Assembly: GCF_002895925.1 (NCBI RefSeq)
Contig: NZ_NWUO01000010.1
Location: 62,001 to 126,000 of the forward strand
Direction: 5' to 3'
DNA from: Mixta theicola
GTDB lineage: Bacteria; Pseudomonadota; Gammaproteobacteria; Enterobacterales; Enterobacteriaceae
DNA: 64,000 nucleotides
Under the pieces are notes generated by a model. It did not search any database and was not told the origin of the DNA. It saw only the letters and a program-made list of their open reading frames with translations. Shown one piece after another: positions 51,429 through 61,595 of this stretch. Both the position numbers and the translations under genes were made by a program. The first letter of the stretch is position 1; each line of letters begins with the position of its first letter.

Positions 51429-51713
51429 TCAGCCCTCGGCCAGCGCCTTTAGCGCTTCTGAGGTTCGTGAAATATTCACCTTAATAACCTCGTAGTGCGC
51501 CACCGCCACAAAAGGATCTTCAGCCAGAATGGTATCCAGACGACTACGATCGATATCTTTCGCCATAATCACGCCGCCGCTGCGCGGCTCCTTACGGCCT
51601 GCGGCGATAAAAACGTCAACAGCAAAATAACGCTGCAGCCAGTTAATATGCGCTTCAGTCAGGGCTTCAACTTCCTCAATTGGGCGATGATAGCTCAGGT
51701 TAATAATGTACAT
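51429..51713 (-). CDS. YciI-family protein
   Basis: A 94-aa YciI-like (DGPF/YCII superfamily) ferredoxin-fold protein: YIINLSYHRPIEEVEAL at the start, the conserved histidine in EAHINWLQRYF (about 21-31), SGGVIMAKDIDRS and DPFVAVAHYEVIKV. The start codon shares one base with the iap stop (TAATG), so it is coupled to iap. The family is small-molecule-binding or weakly catalytic with no general role assigned. Confidence 0.88.
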   Translation of the reverse strand: MYIINLSYHRPIEEVEALTEAHINWLQRYFAVDVFIAAGRKEPRSGGVIMAKDIDRSRLDTILAEDPFVAVAHYEVIKVNISRTSEALKALAEG

Positions 51714-52747
51714 TATGACTCCTTCTTGGCGGCGGGAGGATTAGCCAGCTCGTTAATCAGGGGAAACAGAATGCGAACGCTATCGCGCGTGCGGGCGCTG
51801 ATGCGTCCGGGTAACCAACGGTCAAGATAGCTTAAATTATCCCACTCGGTTTGATGATGGCTGACTCCCTGCGGAAAATGGCGTGAAACGGCGCGCTGCT
51901 GCGTACCATCTTTCTTGCCCAGATCCCAGTTAGCGGCGCGCACCGTCAGCAAGGGAAAACCCGCGGCGTCAAAAGCGTTAGGCGTCGGATAAGCCGCGCT
52001 GTGAAGCGGACGGGTTGTCGCGTTAATGCCATAACGATGCGCAATATCCAGCGCCCGGTCGCGTGTCTGCTTGATTACCGCCGACGCGGTATTCTTCCCG
52101 CTGTTAAAATAGAGGCGATCGCCCACAATCAAACTATCGAGATCGATCACTAACAGCGTATTCTTGCGATCGGCAGCTTTCATCCGCGCGATATAAGCAT
52201 CGCAGCCGTGCAAATCATTCTGATGCGCGCTGAGCGCCACAAAACGCACGCCGTAATGCAGCGGCGTATGGCTGAGCCGCTGCGCCAGCTCCAGCATCAC
52301 GCCAAGCCCGGATGCGTTATCATCCGCGCCCTGCAGACGCAGACCGCCAATATCCTTCTGCGTTTCTTCTTCGCTCAATGGCCGCCAGGTATCCAGGTGC
52401 GCAACCACTAAAATCTCCTGCGGCACTTCTCCGGCATGTGCGGCAATCACCGAGGTGGCGGTAATGTTGCGCCAGTGCGTCTTGCCATTATTGTCGCGCC
52501 ACGGCGCTTTGGTTTTAAAATCGCGCTTATCGCTCTTATAACCTAACTCCGCAAACTGTTGCTGAAGGTAGTCGGCGGTAAGCAGCTCTGCCGGGCTACC
52601 CGCCATGCGGCCGGGAAACAAGGTGGCGATATGGCGTAACTGCTGCTCTGCAAACTGGCCGGGAACCGGGGCGCTGGCGCTAACCGGTAAACTGATGCCG
52701 CAGCTGAGCAGCGCGGCCAACGCACTCAGGCGGAGCAAGGAAAACAT
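51713..52747 (-). CDS. iap: Aminopeptidase Iap (alkaline phosphatase isozyme conversion)
   Basis: A 344-aa exported M28 metallopeptidase (E. coli Iap 345 aa). Start MFSLLRLSALAALLSCG (52747) has AAGGA 7 nt upstream and gives a signal peptide cleaved near VSASA; an ATG seven codons earlier is rejected. Zinc ligands are in VVAHLDTW, the GADDNASGLG block and the later SHHQTEWDN. Iap removes N-terminal arginine from alkaline phosphatase in the periplasm. It is the expected landmark between cysH and the cysD cluster. Confidence 0.93.
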   Translation of the reverse strand: MFSLLRLSALAALLSCGISLPVSASAPVPGQFAEQQLRHIATLFPGRMAGSPAELLTADYLQQQFAELGYKSDKRDFKTKAPWRDNNGKTHWRNITATSVIAAHAGEVPQEILVVAHLDTWRPLSEEETQKDIGGLRLQGADDNASGLGVMLELAQRLSHTPLHYGVRFVALSAHQNDLHGCDAYIARMKAADRKNTLLVIDLDSLIVGDRLYFNSGKNTASAVIKQTRDRALDIAHRYGINATTRPLHSAAYPTPNAFDAAGFPLLTVRAANWDLGKKDGTQQRAVSRHFPQGVSHHQTEWDNLSYLDRWLPGRISARTRDSVRILFPLINELANPPAAKKES

Positions 52748-52903
52748 ACCATAGTCCTTAGGCGTCATCCGATGACGCTGAAACGAAATAATTTTGCATA
52801 GATAGTATGAAAGTGTGACGCGGATTGCACAATTTCAATTGCTCTTAAATACCCGAAATATCATCCGTTAAGCATCTTTTATTCGAAGCTTTGCCGCGGC
52901 TTT

Positions 52904-52937
52904 ATTCCATTCGGTAACTACTCATTCCAATTCGTAA
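52904..52937 (+). promoter_or_regulatory. 20-bp-spaced direct repeat upstream of cysG
   Basis: ATTCCATTCGGTAA (52904-52917) and ATTCCAATTCGTAA (52924-52937) repeat with a 20-bp period, about two helical turns, roughly 70-100 bp before the cysG start. This is consistent with a CysB activator site for cysGDNC, which is inference; no CysB site was verified. Confidence 0.5.
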
Positions 52938-53003
52938 TTTCATCTGTCGGAAGCTGCAGTCGTATAGTCGCGTTAACTTTTTGTTATTTAATATAAGGCC
53001 GAC

Positions 53004-54419
53004 GTGGATTATCTCCCTATATTTGCCGATCTAAAAGCCAGGCCGGTGCTGGTTGTCGGCGGCGGCGATGTGGCGGCACGCAAAATCGAACTGCTGCGGC
53101 GCGCTGGCGCGCAGGTGCAGATTGCCGCGCGCACGCTTTGCCCGGAACTGCAGACGCTGGCGGATAATCAGCAGGTTGAGTGGCTGGCGACGCAGTTTGA
53201 AGAACAGCAGCTCGATCGGGTTTATCTGGTCATCGCCGCGACCGATAACAGCGAACTTAACGCCCAGGTCTTCGCAGCGGCCAGTCAGCGTCGGCTGCTG
53301 GTAAATGTTGTTGACGATCAGCCGAAATGCTCCTTTATCTTCCCCTCGATTGTTGACCGATCGCCGTTGGTGGTCGCTATCTCTTCCAGCGGCACCGCGC
53401 CGGTTCTGGCGCGTATGCTGCGTGAAAAACTCGAAGCCTTGCTGCCTGCCAACCTCGGTGCGATGGCGCAGGTAGCGGGCGAATGGCGCGATAAGGTCAA
53501 ACAGCGCTTCAGCAAAATGTCCGATCGCCGTCGCTTTTGGGAGTGCGCCTTTAATGGCCTGTTTGCCAGCCAGATGGCGGCCGGCAACGTGCAGGGCGCG
53601 AAGCAAACGCTGGATGCGCAGCTAACGGACGAACCCTCCCATCAGGGCGAAATTATTTTAGTGGGCGCAGGACCGGGCGATGCCGGGCTGCTGACGCTGC
53701 GGGCGTTGCAGGTCATGCAGCAGGCGGACGTGGTGCTGTATGACCACCTGGTAAGCGATGAGATTCTGGATCTGGTGCGACGTGACGCCGATCGCCTGTG
53801 CGTGGGTAAACGCGCCGGGGCGCATTCAGTGGCGCAGGAAGAGACCAATCGCTTGCTGGTATCGCTGGCCAGTCAGGGAAAGCGCGTGGTGCGCCTGAAA
53901 GGCGGCGATCCCTTTATCTTCGGGCGCGGCGGCGAAGAGCTGCAGGCGGCGGCGGCGGCGGGTATCCCTTTTCAGGTCGTTCCTGGCGTCACCGCGGCCT
54001 CCGGCGCCACCGCCTATGCCGGGATCCCATTGACCCACCGGGATTATGCCCAGAGCGTGCTGTTTATTACCGGCCACTGCCGTGCCGATGGCCAGACGAT
54101 CGACTGGTCGTCGCTGGCGCGTGCGCAACAGACGCTGGCGATTTATATGGGCACGGTAAAGGCGGCGGAAATAGCCGGACAGCTCATCGCTCATGGTCGC
54201 GCGGCGTCAACGCCGGTGGCCGTTATTGGCCGCGGCACGCGGCAGGATCAGCAGGTGCTGACCGGGACGTTGGCCGAGCTGGAGCAGCTGGCGCAGCAGG
54301 CTCCGACGCCTGCGCTGCTGGTCATTGGCGAAGTGGTTAATCTCCACGCGCAGCTGGCCTGGTTTCAACATTCAGCACAGCAGGCAGAACGCGATTCCGC
54401 CGTTGTGAATTTGGCTTGA
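53004..54419 (+). CDS. cysG: Siroheme synthase CysG
   Basis: A 471-aa trifunctional enzyme (E. coli 457 aa). It starts at GTG 53004 ([20 protein letters not shown]). The N-terminal dehydrogenase/ferrochelatase part has [15 protein letters not shown] and [18 protein letters not shown] (regulatory serine). The C-terminal uroporphyrinogen-III methyltransferase part has [32 protein letters not shown] and [13 protein letters not shown]. It makes siroheme for CysI. Its place at the head of cysDNC, rather than by nirBD as in E. coli, puts cofactor supply into the sulfate operon. Confidence 0.95.
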   Translation: MDYLPIFADLKARPVLVVGGGDVAARKIELLRRAGAQVQIAARTLCPELQTLADNQQVEWLATQFEEQQLDRVYLVIAATDNSELNAQVFAAASQRRLLVNVVDDQPKCSFIFPSIVDRSPLVVAISSSGTAPVLARMLREKLEALLPANLGAMAQVAGEWRDKVKQRFSKMSDRRRFWECAFNGLFASQMAAGNVQGAKQTLDAQLTDEPSHQGEIILVGAGPGDAGLLTLRALQVMQQADVVLYDHLVSDEILDLVRRDADRLCVGKRAGAHSVAQEETNRLLVSLASQGKRVVRLKGGDPFIFGRGGEELQAAAAAGIPFQVVPGVTAASGATAYAGIPLTHRDYAQSVLFITGHCRADGQTIDWSSLARAQQTLAIYMGTVKAAEIAGQLIAHGRAASTPVAVIGRGTRQDQQVLTGTLAELEQLAQQAPTPALLVIGEVVNLHAQLAWFQHSAQQAERDSAVVNLA

Positions 54420-54428
54420 GGAAAAATC

Positions 54429-55337
54429 ATGGATCAAAAACGACTGACTCATCTGCGTCAACTGGAGGCGGAAAGTATCCATATTATCCGCGAAGTGGCG
54501 GCTGAATTTGGTAATCCGGTAATGCTTTACTCCATTGGTAAAGATTCATCGGTCATGCTGCATCTGGCGCGCAAAGCCTTTTATCCCGGCACGCTGCCGT
54601 TTCCGCTGCTGCACGTTGATACCGGCTGGAAATTCCGCGAAATGTATGAGTTCCGCGATCGCACGGTAAAAGAGATTGGCGCGGAGCTGATTGTCCATCG
54701 CAATCCGGAAGGCGTGGCGATGGGCATCAATCCCTTTGTTCACGGCAGCGCCAAACACACCGATATTATGAAAACCGAAGGGCTGAAGCAGGCGCTGAAC
54801 AAATATGGTTTTGATGCCGCTTTTGGCGGTGCGCGTCGTGATGAAGAAAAATCGCGTGCTAAAGAGCGTATTTACTCTTTCCGCGACCGCTTTCACCGCT
54901 GGGACCCGAAAAACCAGCGCCCTGAACTGTGGCACAACTACAACGGGCAGATTAACAAAGGCGAAAGCATCCGCGTCTTCCCGCTCTCTAACTGGACCGA
55001 GCTGGATATTTGGCAGTATATCTTCCTGGAAAATATCGAAATCGTGCCGCTCTACCTGGCCGCAGAACGTCCGGTGCTGGAGCGTGACGGTATGTTGATG
55101 ATGATTGATGACGACCGTATCGACCTGCAGCCGGGCGAAGAGGTAACGCCGCGCATGGTGCGTTTCCGTACCCTGGGCTGCTGGCCGCTGACCGGCGCGG
55201 TGGAATCGTCAGCGCAAACGCTGCCGGAAATTATCGAAGAGATGCTGGTTTCCACCACCAGCGAGCGACAGGGCCGCGTTATCGATCGCGACCAGGCTGG
55301 CTCAATGGAGCTGAAGAAACGTCAGGGTTATTTCTAA
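54429..55337 (+). CDS. cysD: Sulfate adenylyltransferase subunit CysD
   Basis: A 302-aa ATP sulfurylase small subunit, the E. coli length. The PP-loop is [17 protein letters not shown] (about 37-53); [14 protein letters not shown] and [15 protein letters not shown] are conserved catalytic blocks. With the GTPase CysN it makes adenylyl sulfate. The ribosome site GAGGAAAAATC precedes ATG 54429, 9 bases after cysG. Confidence 0.98.
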   Translation: MDQKRLTHLRQLEAESIHIIREVAAEFGNPVMLYSIGKDSSVMLHLARKAFYPGTLPFPLLHVDTGWKFREMYEFRDRTVKEIGAELIVHRNPEGVAMGINPFVHGSAKHTDIMKTEGLKQALNKYGFDAAFGGARRDEEKSRAKERIYSFRDRFHRWDPKNQRPELWHNYNGQINKGESIRVFPLSNWTELDIWQYIFLENIEIVPLYLAAERPVLERDGMLMMIDDDRIDLQPGEEVTPRMVRFRTLGCWPLTGAVESSAQTLPEIIEEMLVSTTSERQGRVIDRDQAGSMELKKRQGYF

Positions 55338-55348
55338 GGGGACGCCAG

Positions 55349-56782
55349 ATGAATACCGTTATTGCACAACAGATCGCCGATAAGGGCGGGGTGGAAGCCT
55401 GGCTGCATGCGCAGCAGCATAAAAGCCTGCTGCGTTTTCTCACCTGCGGCAGCGTGGACGATGGTAAAAGTACGCTGATTGGCCGCCTGCTACACGATAC
55501 GCGGCAAATTTATGAAGATCAGCTTACATCGCTGCATAACGACAGCAAGCGCCACGGCACCCAGGGCGAGAAACTCGATCTGGCGCTGCTGGTGGATGGC
55601 CTGCAGGCGGAGCGCGAGCAGGGCATTACCATTGATGTCGCTTACCGCTATTTCTCCACCGAAAAGCGTAAGTTTATTATTGCCGACACGCCGGGACATG
55701 AGCAGTACACGCGTAATATGGCTACCGGCGCATCGACCTGTGATTTGGCGATCCTGCTGATTGACGCGCGTAAAGGCGTCCTGGATCAGACGCGTCGTCA
55801 CAGCTTTATCTCTACGCTGCTGGGAATTAAACATCTGGTGGTGGCGATCAATAAAATGGATCTGGTGGAGTACAGCCAGGATCGCTTTGAGCAGATCAAA
55901 CAGGAGTATTTTGATTTCGCGGCGCAGCTGCCGGGCGATGTGGACATTCGCTTTGTTCCGATGTCGGCGCTGGAAGGCGATAACGTCGCGACGCAAAGCA
56001 CCACTATGAACTGGTACAGCGGCCCAACGCTGCTGGACGTGCTGGAAACGGTGGAAGTTAATCGCGTGGTAGAAAGCCAGCCGATGCGTTTCCCGGTGCA
56101 GTACGTCAGTCGCCCCAACCTCGATTTCCGTGGCTATGCCGGTACGCTGGCATCCGGTATTCTGCGCGTGGGCCAGCGTGTGAAGGTGCTACCTTCCGGC
56201 GTTGAATCTACCGTAGCGCGCATTGTGACCTTTGATGGCGATTTGCCGGAGGCGGGTCCGGGCGAAGCGGTAACCATCGTATTAAACGATGAAATCGATA
56301 TTAGCCGTGGCGATCTGCTGGTGGCGGCGGATGAGACGCTGAAAGCGGTGCAGGGCGCTTCCGTCGATGTCGTCTGGATGGCGGAGCAGGCATTGATGCC
56401 GGGTCAGAGCTTTGATGTAAAAATTGCCGGTAAGAAAACGCGCGCCCGCATCGAAAGCATCGAGTATCAGGTTAATATCAATAACCTGACCCATAACAAT
56501 CAGGTGGATACGCTGCCGTTGAATGGCATCGGGCTGGTGAACGTGACCTTTGATGAGCCGATGGTACTGGATGCCTATCAGCAGAATCCGGTAACCGGCG
56601 GTATGATCTTTATCGATCGCCTCTCTAACGTCACCGTCGGTGCCGGAATGATCCGTCAGCCGCAGCAGCAGGCGACCGCCAGCCACGGTGAGTTCTCCGC
56701 CTTTGAGCTGGAGCTGAATGCGCTGATCCGTCGTCACTTCCCGCACTGGGAAGCGCGCGATCTGCAGGCGGGCAAGCAATAA
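55349..56782 (+). CDS. cysN: Sulfate adenylyltransferase GTPase subunit CysN
   Basis: A 477-aa elongation-factor-like GTPase (E. coli 475 aa) that drives APS synthesis by GTP hydrolysis. The G motifs are [17 protein letters not shown] (G1), [15 protein letters not shown] (switch), [16 protein letters not shown] (G3) and [11 protein letters not shown] (G4). It lies 11 bases after cysD and 1 base before cysC. Confidence 0.98.
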   Translation: MNTVIAQQIADKGGVEAWLHAQQHKSLLRFLTCGSVDDGKSTLIGRLLHDTRQIYEDQLTSLHNDSKRHGTQGEKLDLALLVDGLQAEREQGITIDVAYRYFSTEKRKFIIADTPGHEQYTRNMATGASTCDLAILLIDARKGVLDQTRRHSFISTLLGIKHLVVAINKMDLVEYSQDRFEQIKQEYFDFAAQLPGDVDIRFVPMSALEGDNVATQSTTMNWYSGPTLLDVLETVEVNRVVESQPMRFPVQYVSRPNLDFRGYAGTLASGILRVGQRVKVLPSGVESTVARIVTFDGDLPEAGPGEAVTIVLNDEIDISRGDLLVAADETLKAVQGASVDVVWMAEQALMPGQSFDVKIAGKKTRARIESIEYQVNINNLTHNNQVDTLPLNGIGLVNVTFDEPMVLDAYQQNPVTGGMIFIDRLSNVTVGAGMIRQPQQQATASHGEFSAFELELNALIRRHFPHWEARDLQAGKQ

Positions 56783-56783
56783 G

Positions 56784-57389
56784 ATGGCGACGCATAATGA
56801 AAATGTGGTCTGGCACGCGCACGCGGTAACGCGTGCCGATCGCCAGCGCCAGCATGGTCATCAGGGCGTGGTGCTCTGGTTTACCGGCCTGTCCGGATCC
56901 GGTAAGTCAACGGTAGCCGGGGCGCTGGAGCAGGCGCTGCATCAGCTGGGCGTCAGTACCTATCTGCTGGATGGTGATAATGTCCGCCACGGCCTGTGCC
57001 GTGATTTAGGCTTCAGCGACGCCGACCGCAAGGAAAACATCCGCCGCGTGGGCGAAGTGGCAAGGCTGATGGTAGATGCCGGGCTGGTGGTGCTGACCGC
57101 CTTTATTTCGCCTCACCGCGCAGAGCGGCAGATGGTGCGTGAAATGCTGGGCGCAGGGGAGTTTATCGAAGTGTTTGTCGATACGCCGCTGGCGATTTGC
57201 GAAGCGCGCGACCCCAAAGGGCTGTATAAAAAAGCGCGGGCGGGCGAGCTGCGTAACTTTACCGGCATCGACTCGGTTTATGAGGCGCCGGAACAGCCGG
57301 AAATCCACCTTGATGGCGAACAATTGGTAACAAAATTAACCGCGCAACTATTAGATCTGCTGCGCCGGCGCGATATTATCAATTCCTGA
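56784..57389 (+). CDS. cysC: Adenylyl-sulfate kinase CysC
   Basis: A 201-aa APS kinase, the E. coli length, that makes PAPS. The P-loop is [17 protein letters not shown] (about 32-48), followed by [21 protein letters not shown] and the [14 protein letters not shown] lid with the phospho-serine position. It closes the pathway set: CysDN to APS, CysC to PAPS, CysH to sulfite, CysJI to sulfide. Confidence 0.98.
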   Translation: MATHNENVVWHAHAVTRADRQRQHGHQGVVLWFTGLSGSGKSTVAGALEQALHQLGVSTYLLDGDNVRHGLCRDLGFSDADRKENIRRVGEVARLMVDAGLVVLTAFISPHRAERQMVREMLGAGEFIEVFVDTPLAICEARDPKGLYKKARAGELRNFTGIDSVYEAPEQPEIHLDGEQLVTKLTAQLLDLLRRRDIINS

Positions 57390-57445
57390 GATTGCAGCGG
57401 CAAACTGCCAGAGAGCGGGCCGCTATGCGCAACAACAGGATACCT

Positions 57446-57766
57446 ATGCATAATGTTACACCCCTGCTGGCCCGTAAAAATAGCAGTGACCAGGACGACC
57501 GCGCCTGGTCCTTCCCCGGTGGCGTGATCGGTTTTGTTTCTTACTGGTGCGCGCTGGCGATCCCTTTTCTGCTGTATGGCTCCAATACGCTGTTTTTCCT
57601 GCTCTATACCTGGCCATTCTTCCTCGCTCTGCTGCCGGTCGCCGTCCTGATCGGTATCGCCTTTGGCCTGCTGCTGCGCGGCCAGCTTATCTGGACGCTG
57701 CTGCTGACGCTGGTCACCGTAACCTGTCTTTTCTGGCTGCTCTTTTCCTGGCTAACCGGCTGGTAA
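57446..57766 (+). CDS. ygbE: YgbE inner membrane protein (DUF3561)
   Basis: A 106-aa DUF3561 protein (E. coli YgbE 107 aa). ATG 57446 (MHNVTPLLARK) has AGGA 5 nt upstream and gives the family length; an upstream ATG at 57425 is possible. Three predicted helices follow, with AWSFPGGVIGFVSYW, LLYGSNTLFFLLYTWPFFLA and a C-terminal tryptophan-rich helix. It lies between cysC and ftsB as in E. coli. Function is unknown. Confidence 0.88.
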   Translation: MHNVTPLLARKNSSDQDDRAWSFPGGVIGFVSYWCALAIPFLLYGSNTLFFLLYTWPFFLALLPVAVLIGIAFGLLLRGQLIWTLLLTLVTVTCLFWLLFSWLTGW

Positions 57767-57987
57767 GGCGCGCGATGGCTTTTTGCGGCCACGGCAGAGA
57801 ACGGTTATGGCCCGCTATCGCCTTTTTTAACTGCGTCAGCCGATGATCAAACGCGACGACGCGTTACAAAACTTTACCTGCTGCGCTATTTCCAGGCACA
57901 CCGTGCAGAAAGCGGCGCAATTTCGCCGGTAGAGTGGAGTCCGGTGAAAAGTTATGGGATGATTGAGCCGTTTTTCAGGGGGCGGGG

Positions 57988-58305
57988 ATGGGAAAACTGA
58001 CGCTGCTGTTACTTGCATTGCTGGTTTGGCTGCAGTATTCGCTGTGGCTGGGCAAGAATGGTATTCATGATTACACCCGCGTCAGCGATGACGTAGTGGT
58101 ACAACAGGCGAGTAATGCCAAATTAAAAGCGCGTAACGATCAGCTGTTTGCCGAAATCGACGACCTAAACGGCGGTTCGGAAGCAATTGAGGAGCGCGCG
58201 CGCAATGAGCTGGGGATGATTAGACCCGGAGAGACCTTCTATCGCCTGGTGCCGGATCAAAATAAACGTAACGGGCAGCAGGCTTTGCCAAATCAACAAC
58301 GATAG
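57988..58305 (+). CDS. ftsB: Cell division protein FtsB
   Basis: A 105-aa bitopic divisome protein (E. coli 103 aa). A short cytoplasmic tip and one helix (about 2-20, [20 protein letters not shown]) are followed by a periplasmic coiled coil (about 28-62) and [20 protein letters not shown]. FtsB forms the FtsQLB complex that licenses septal peptidoglycan synthesis. Start follows GGGG ribosome site. It is two bases before ispD. Confidence 0.96.
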   Translation: MGKLTLLLLALLVWLQYSLWLGKNGIHDYTRVSDDVVVQQASNAKLKARNDQLFAEIDDLNGGSEAIEERARNELGMIRPGETFYRLVPDQNKRNGQQALPNQQR

Positions 58306-58307
58306 CA

Positions 58308-59027
58308 ATGACCACTATAACTGACGCCTGGCCAGATATTATCGCCGTGGTGCCCGCTGCCGGTATCGGTAGCCGTATGCAATCGGGGCGCCCTAAGCAG
58401 TACCTGACCATCGGTCAGTCCACCATTCTGGAGCACAGTATCGCCAGCCTGCTGGCTCATCCGGCCATTAACCGGGTGATTGTTGCGCTTAGTCCGGACG
58501 ATAACTATTTTCAGCAGCTGCCGCTGGCCGGTGACAGCCGTATCCTGACGGTAACCGGCGGGAAACAGCGTGCCGATTCGGTGCTGGCGGGCCTGCAGGC
58601 GGCTGAACCGACTGAATGGGCGCTGGTGCATGATGCGGCGCGTCCCTGTCTGGCCGCTGAAGATTTAAGCCGCTTGTTAGCTGTTAGTCGCCACAGCCGC
58701 ATCGGCGGCATTCTTGCCGCGCCGGTGCGCGATACCATGAAGCGCAGCGAGCCGGGCAAAGACGCAATCGCGCATACGGTTGAACGTGAAGCCTTATGGC
58801 ATGCCCTGACGCCGCAGCTGTTTCCTCTGACGCTGCTGCGACAGTGCCTGGAGCGGGCGTTGAACGAAGGCGCTACCATTACCGATGAGGCCTCGGCGCT
58901 GGAATATTGTGGCTATCATCCTGAACTGATCGCTGGCCGCAGCGATAATATTAAAGTCACCCGCCCGGAAGATCTGGCGCTGGCGGCATTTTATCTTACT
59001 CAACGACATAACAAGGAGTGCGCATAA
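58308..59027 (+). CDS. ispD: 2-C-methyl-D-erythritol 4-phosphate cytidylyltransferase IspD
   Basis: A 239-aa MEP-pathway enzyme (E. coli 236 aa) that makes CDP-methylerythritol. The nucleotide loop is [19 protein letters not shown], followed by [13 protein letters not shown] and VHDAARPCL. The stop overlaps the ispF ATG by one base (TAATG). Confidence 0.97.
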   Translation: MTTITDAWPDIIAVVPAAGIGSRMQSGRPKQYLTIGQSTILEHSIASLLAHPAINRVIVALSPDDNYFQQLPLAGDSRILTVTGGKQRADSVLAGLQAAEPTEWALVHDAARPCLAAEDLSRLLAVSRHSRIGGILAAPVRDTMKRSEPGKDAIAHTVEREALWHALTPQLFPLTLLRQCLERALNEGATITDEASALEYCGYHPELIAGRSDNIKVTRPEDLALAAFYLTQRHNKECA

Positions 59028-59506
59028 TGCGTATTGGTCACGGTTTTGACGTCCATGCTTTCGGTGGCGAAGGCCCGTTGATTATCGGCGGCGTGCGGAT
59101 TCCGTTTGAAAAAGGCTTTATTGCCCATTCCGATGGCGATGTGGCGCTGCATGCCCTGACCGATGCACTGCTGGGGGCCGCCGCAATGGGTGATATTGGC
59201 AAGCTTTTTCCCGATACCGATCCCGCTTTTAAAGGCGCGGACAGCCGTGGCCTGCTGCGTGAAGCCTGGCAACGCATTCAGGCTAAAGGCTACCGGCTGG
59301 TCAATGTCGATGTCACACTCATCGCTCAGGCACCGAAAATGCTGCCGCATGTACCGCAAATGCGCATCAATATCGCCGAGGATCTCGGCTGTCATATGGA
59401 TGATGTCAATGTGAAAGCGACCACCACCGAGAAGCTTGGCTTTACCGGACGGGGCGAAGGCATCGCCTGTGAAGCCGTGGCGCTTATCGTGCGGGCGGAG
59501 GCATAA
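59027..59506 (+). CDS. ispF: 2-C-methyl-D-erythritol 2,4-cyclodiphosphate synthase IspF
   Basis: A 159-aa MEP-pathway enzyme, the E. coli length, started at [14 protein letters not shown]. The zinc ligands are D8, H10 and H42 ([14 protein letters not shown]), and the CDP/MEcPP-binding loop is [16 protein letters not shown]. Its stop overlaps the truD ATG by one base. ispD-ispF-truD is a tightly coupled operon. Confidence 0.97.
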   Translation: MRIGHGFDVHAFGGEGPLIIGGVRIPFEKGFIAHSDGDVALHALTDALLGAAAMGDIGKLFPDTDPAFKGADSRGLLREAWQRIQAKGYRLVNVDVTLIAQAPKMLPHVPQMRINIAEDLGCHMDDVNVKATTTEKLGFTGRGEGIACEAVALIVRAEA

Positions 59507-60555
59507 TGGCGTTACCTGAATGGCAGTGGCTTTACGGTAAACCTGCAATCCGCGGGCAATTAAAGGCCAGCCCGGAAGATTTCGTGGTGATTGAAGATTT
59601 GGGCTACGAGGCTGACGGCGAGGGCGAGCATCTGCTGGTGCGCATCCGTAAGACCGGCTGTAATACCCGCTTCGTTGCCGATGCGCTGGCAAAGTTTGCC
59701 GGTATCCATCCGCGCGACGTCAGCTTTGCCGGCATGAAAGATCGCCATGCGGTGACTGAGCAAACGCTTTGTCTGCGTCTGCCGGGCAAAGAGACGCCGG
59801 ATTTTTCCTCGTTTACGCTGGAAGGCTGCGAAATCCTGCATCTGGCGCGCCATAAACGTAAATTACGTACCGGCGCGCTGGCGGGTAATGCTTTCCGGCT
59901 GGTGCTGCGCCATATTAGCGATCGCGCGGCGCTGGAGGAAAGGCTGCTGCGCGTGCAAACCGGCGGCGCGCCTAACTATTTCGGTCAACAGCGTTTTGGT
60001 TTCCAGGGCAACAATCTGGAGCAGGCGAAACGCTGGGCCAACGATGAAATTCGCGTGCGTGAACGGAATAAGCGCAGCTTTCTGCTTTCAGCCGCGCGCA
60101 GCTGGATGTTTAATCAGGTGGTCAGCGATCGTCTGACGCAGCAGGGGAGCCTGACGCAGGCGATTCCCGGCGATGCGCTGCAGCTGACCGGGCGCGGCAG
60201 CTGGTTTGTCGCCGCGGCAGAAGAGCTGCCGCAGCTGCAGACGCGTATTGATAATAATGAGCTGCGCATCACCGCGCCGTTACCCGGCAGCGGGGAATGG
60301 GGAAGCCGTGACGCCGCGCTGGCTTTTGAACAGCAAAGCCTGGCCGACAGCCCGGCGTTTATCCAGCTGCTTGAGCGTGAGCGGGTAGAAGCCGCCCGAC
60401 GGGCGATGTTGGTTATTCCCCGCGACCTGCGCTGGAACTGGGCCGATGATGCCACGCTGGAACTCAGTTTTTGGCTGCCGGCCGGCAGCTTCGCCACCAG
60501 CATCGTCAGGGAACTTTTCGAACTGGAAGGTAACGAGGCGGATATTACTGAATAA
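59506..60555 (+). CDS. truD: tRNA pseudouridine(13) synthase TruD
   Basis: A 349-aa TruD, the E. coli length, that modifies U13 of tRNA-Glu. The catalytic aspartate is in [14 protein letters not shown] (D79), with [13 protein letters not shown] and an intact TRUD insertion domain. In E. coli the truD end overlaps the surE start. Here the last codons still carry the surE-frame codons for RILL(S/N)N, but the ATG position reads AGG and no surE follows. Confidence 0.96.
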   Translation: MALPEWQWLYGKPAIRGQLKASPEDFVVIEDLGYEADGEGEHLLVRIRKTGCNTRFVADALAKFAGIHPRDVSFAGMKDRHAVTEQTLCLRLPGKETPDFSSFTLEGCEILHLARHKRKLRTGALAGNAFRLVLRHISDRAALEERLLRVQTGGAPNYFGQQRFGFQGNNLEQAKRWANDEIRVRERNKRSFLLSAARSWMFNQVVSDRLTQQGSLTQAIPGDALQLTGRGSWFVAAAEELPQLQTRIDNNELRITAPLPGSGEWGSRDAALAFEQQSLADSPAFIQLLERERVEAARRAMLVIPRDLRWNWADDATLELSFWLPAGSFATSIVRELFELEGNEADITE

Positions 60556-60570
60556 TCAGCAACGTAGTTT

Positions 60571-60720
60571 TCTTCTGTAGCCGGTTGTTATGACACTCTC
60601 GTAATATTTCAGGGTCGCACGTTGTCGTAGGGTGTTTTTTAACCGCGCACCATAAACCGGACAATATGATCCCTGATAAATGTTATGGGTGGGCCAGAAT
60701 TAGACAACCACTACAGAAGA
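60571..60720. repeat. 150-bp element with terminal inverted repeats (IS remnant or MITE)
   Basis: TCTTCTGTAGCCGGTTGT (60571-60588) and ACAACCACTACAGAAGA (60704-60720) are imperfect inverted repeats, with 10 outermost bases identical. Inside them TGTAG...CTACA ends resemble IS3-family tips (TG...CA). No transposase frame remains. It lies just beyond the broken truD-surE junction and before phnX. Confidence 0.6.
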
Positions 60721-60744
60721 TGCCTGGTTTTATCATATTAATGT

Positions 60745-60767
60745 GTGGCGGAATCCGGCTCCGCCAC
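60745..60767 (-). terminator. Hairpin at the end of phnWX
   Basis: GTGGCGGA and TCCGCCAC form a perfect 8-bp stem with a 7-nt loop, 10 bases beyond the phnX stop on the minus strand. A clear U-tract is lacking, so termination strength is uncertain. Confidence 0.6.
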
Positions 60768-60776
60768 GGTTAAAGA

Positions 60777-61586
60777 TTACGGGCGCTCGCCCTGGTGTAA
60801 GCGCATGTTGATCTGCTCAATCACCGCCGGCAGATCCGCCAGCGTATCGATAACATAGTGTGCCCCGGCGGCGCTCAGCTTCTCCTCTGCGATCCTACGA
60901 TGATGCGCAATTTCCGCCACATCCATCTGCTGAAATTGTTCCCATGTGGCGCCAAATTCATTACCGGATACAGAAAGGCCGACGCTCCACATGCCCGCAC
61001 GCAAACCCTCTTCGATACCGGGAACCGCATCGTCTACTTTCACGCAGTTGAAAACCGCATCGACACCCAGCTCAATCACATTCTGCAACGCCATCCAGGG
61101 GCCTGGGCGCGCGCCTGCCGCGAGGTCGTCTGCTGCTACCCAGTAATCTGGCGCATAGCCCGCCGCAGCTGCCGCAGGAACTAATCGCTCCATCACCGGA
61201 CGCGGGTAGCCGGAACAGGACCCAATTTTAATGCCTTGCGAGCGCAGACTGGCGATGACCTCCACCACACCCGCAATCGGCTGAGAAAAATCGACGACTT
61301 TCGCGATCTGCAGCGGCATGAAAGTTTTATAGATAGAGTCGATGTCTTCTTTGCTCATCGCACGGCCGAATCTGCTTTGCCAGCGCGCATCCACCGAAGG
61401 CAATTTACCCAGCGCTTCGATATGCTGCCATTTGCCCAATCCCATCGGTACACGGGCTTCTTCAAGGGTGATTTCTACGTCAAAAGCCAGGCGGAAGGCT
61501 TCGACAAAAATTTGCGTCGGCGCGAAAGAGCCAAAATCGACGGTGGTTCCGGCCCAGTCCAGAATCACGGCGCTAATACCTTGCAT
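60777..61586 (-). CDS. phnX: Phosphonoacetaldehyde hydrolase PhnX
   Basis: A 269-aa HAD-superfamily phosphonatase (about 270 aa in Salmonella) that splits phosphonoacetaldehyde to acetaldehyde and phosphate. The nucleophile aspartate is in [13 protein letters not shown] (D10), the Schiff-base lysine of the cap domain in [12 protein letters not shown] (about K52), then [12 protein letters not shown] and a [13 protein letters not shown] metal block. It follows phnW by 9 bp; the pair degrades 2-aminoethylphosphonate. Confidence 0.95.
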   Translation of the reverse strand: MQGISAVILDWAGTTVDFGSFAPTQIFVEAFRLAFDVEITLEEARVPMGLGKWQHIEALGKLPSVDARWQSRFGRAMSKEDIDSIYKTFMPLQIAKVVDFSQPIAGVVEVIASLRSQGIKIGSCSGYPRPVMERLVPAAAAAGYAPDYWVAADDLAAGARPGPWMALQNVIELGVDAVFNCVKVDDAVPGIEEGLRAGMWSVGLSVSGNEFGATWEQFQQMDVAEIAHHRRIAEEKLSAAGAHYVIDTLADLPAVIEQINMRLHQGERP

Positions 61587-61595
61587 GAGTTTTCC

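Noticed and set aside
50281-52768. Possible CRISPR array at the E. coli CRISPR position
   Set aside because: No direct repeats of 25-37 bp with regular spacers are present in the interval.
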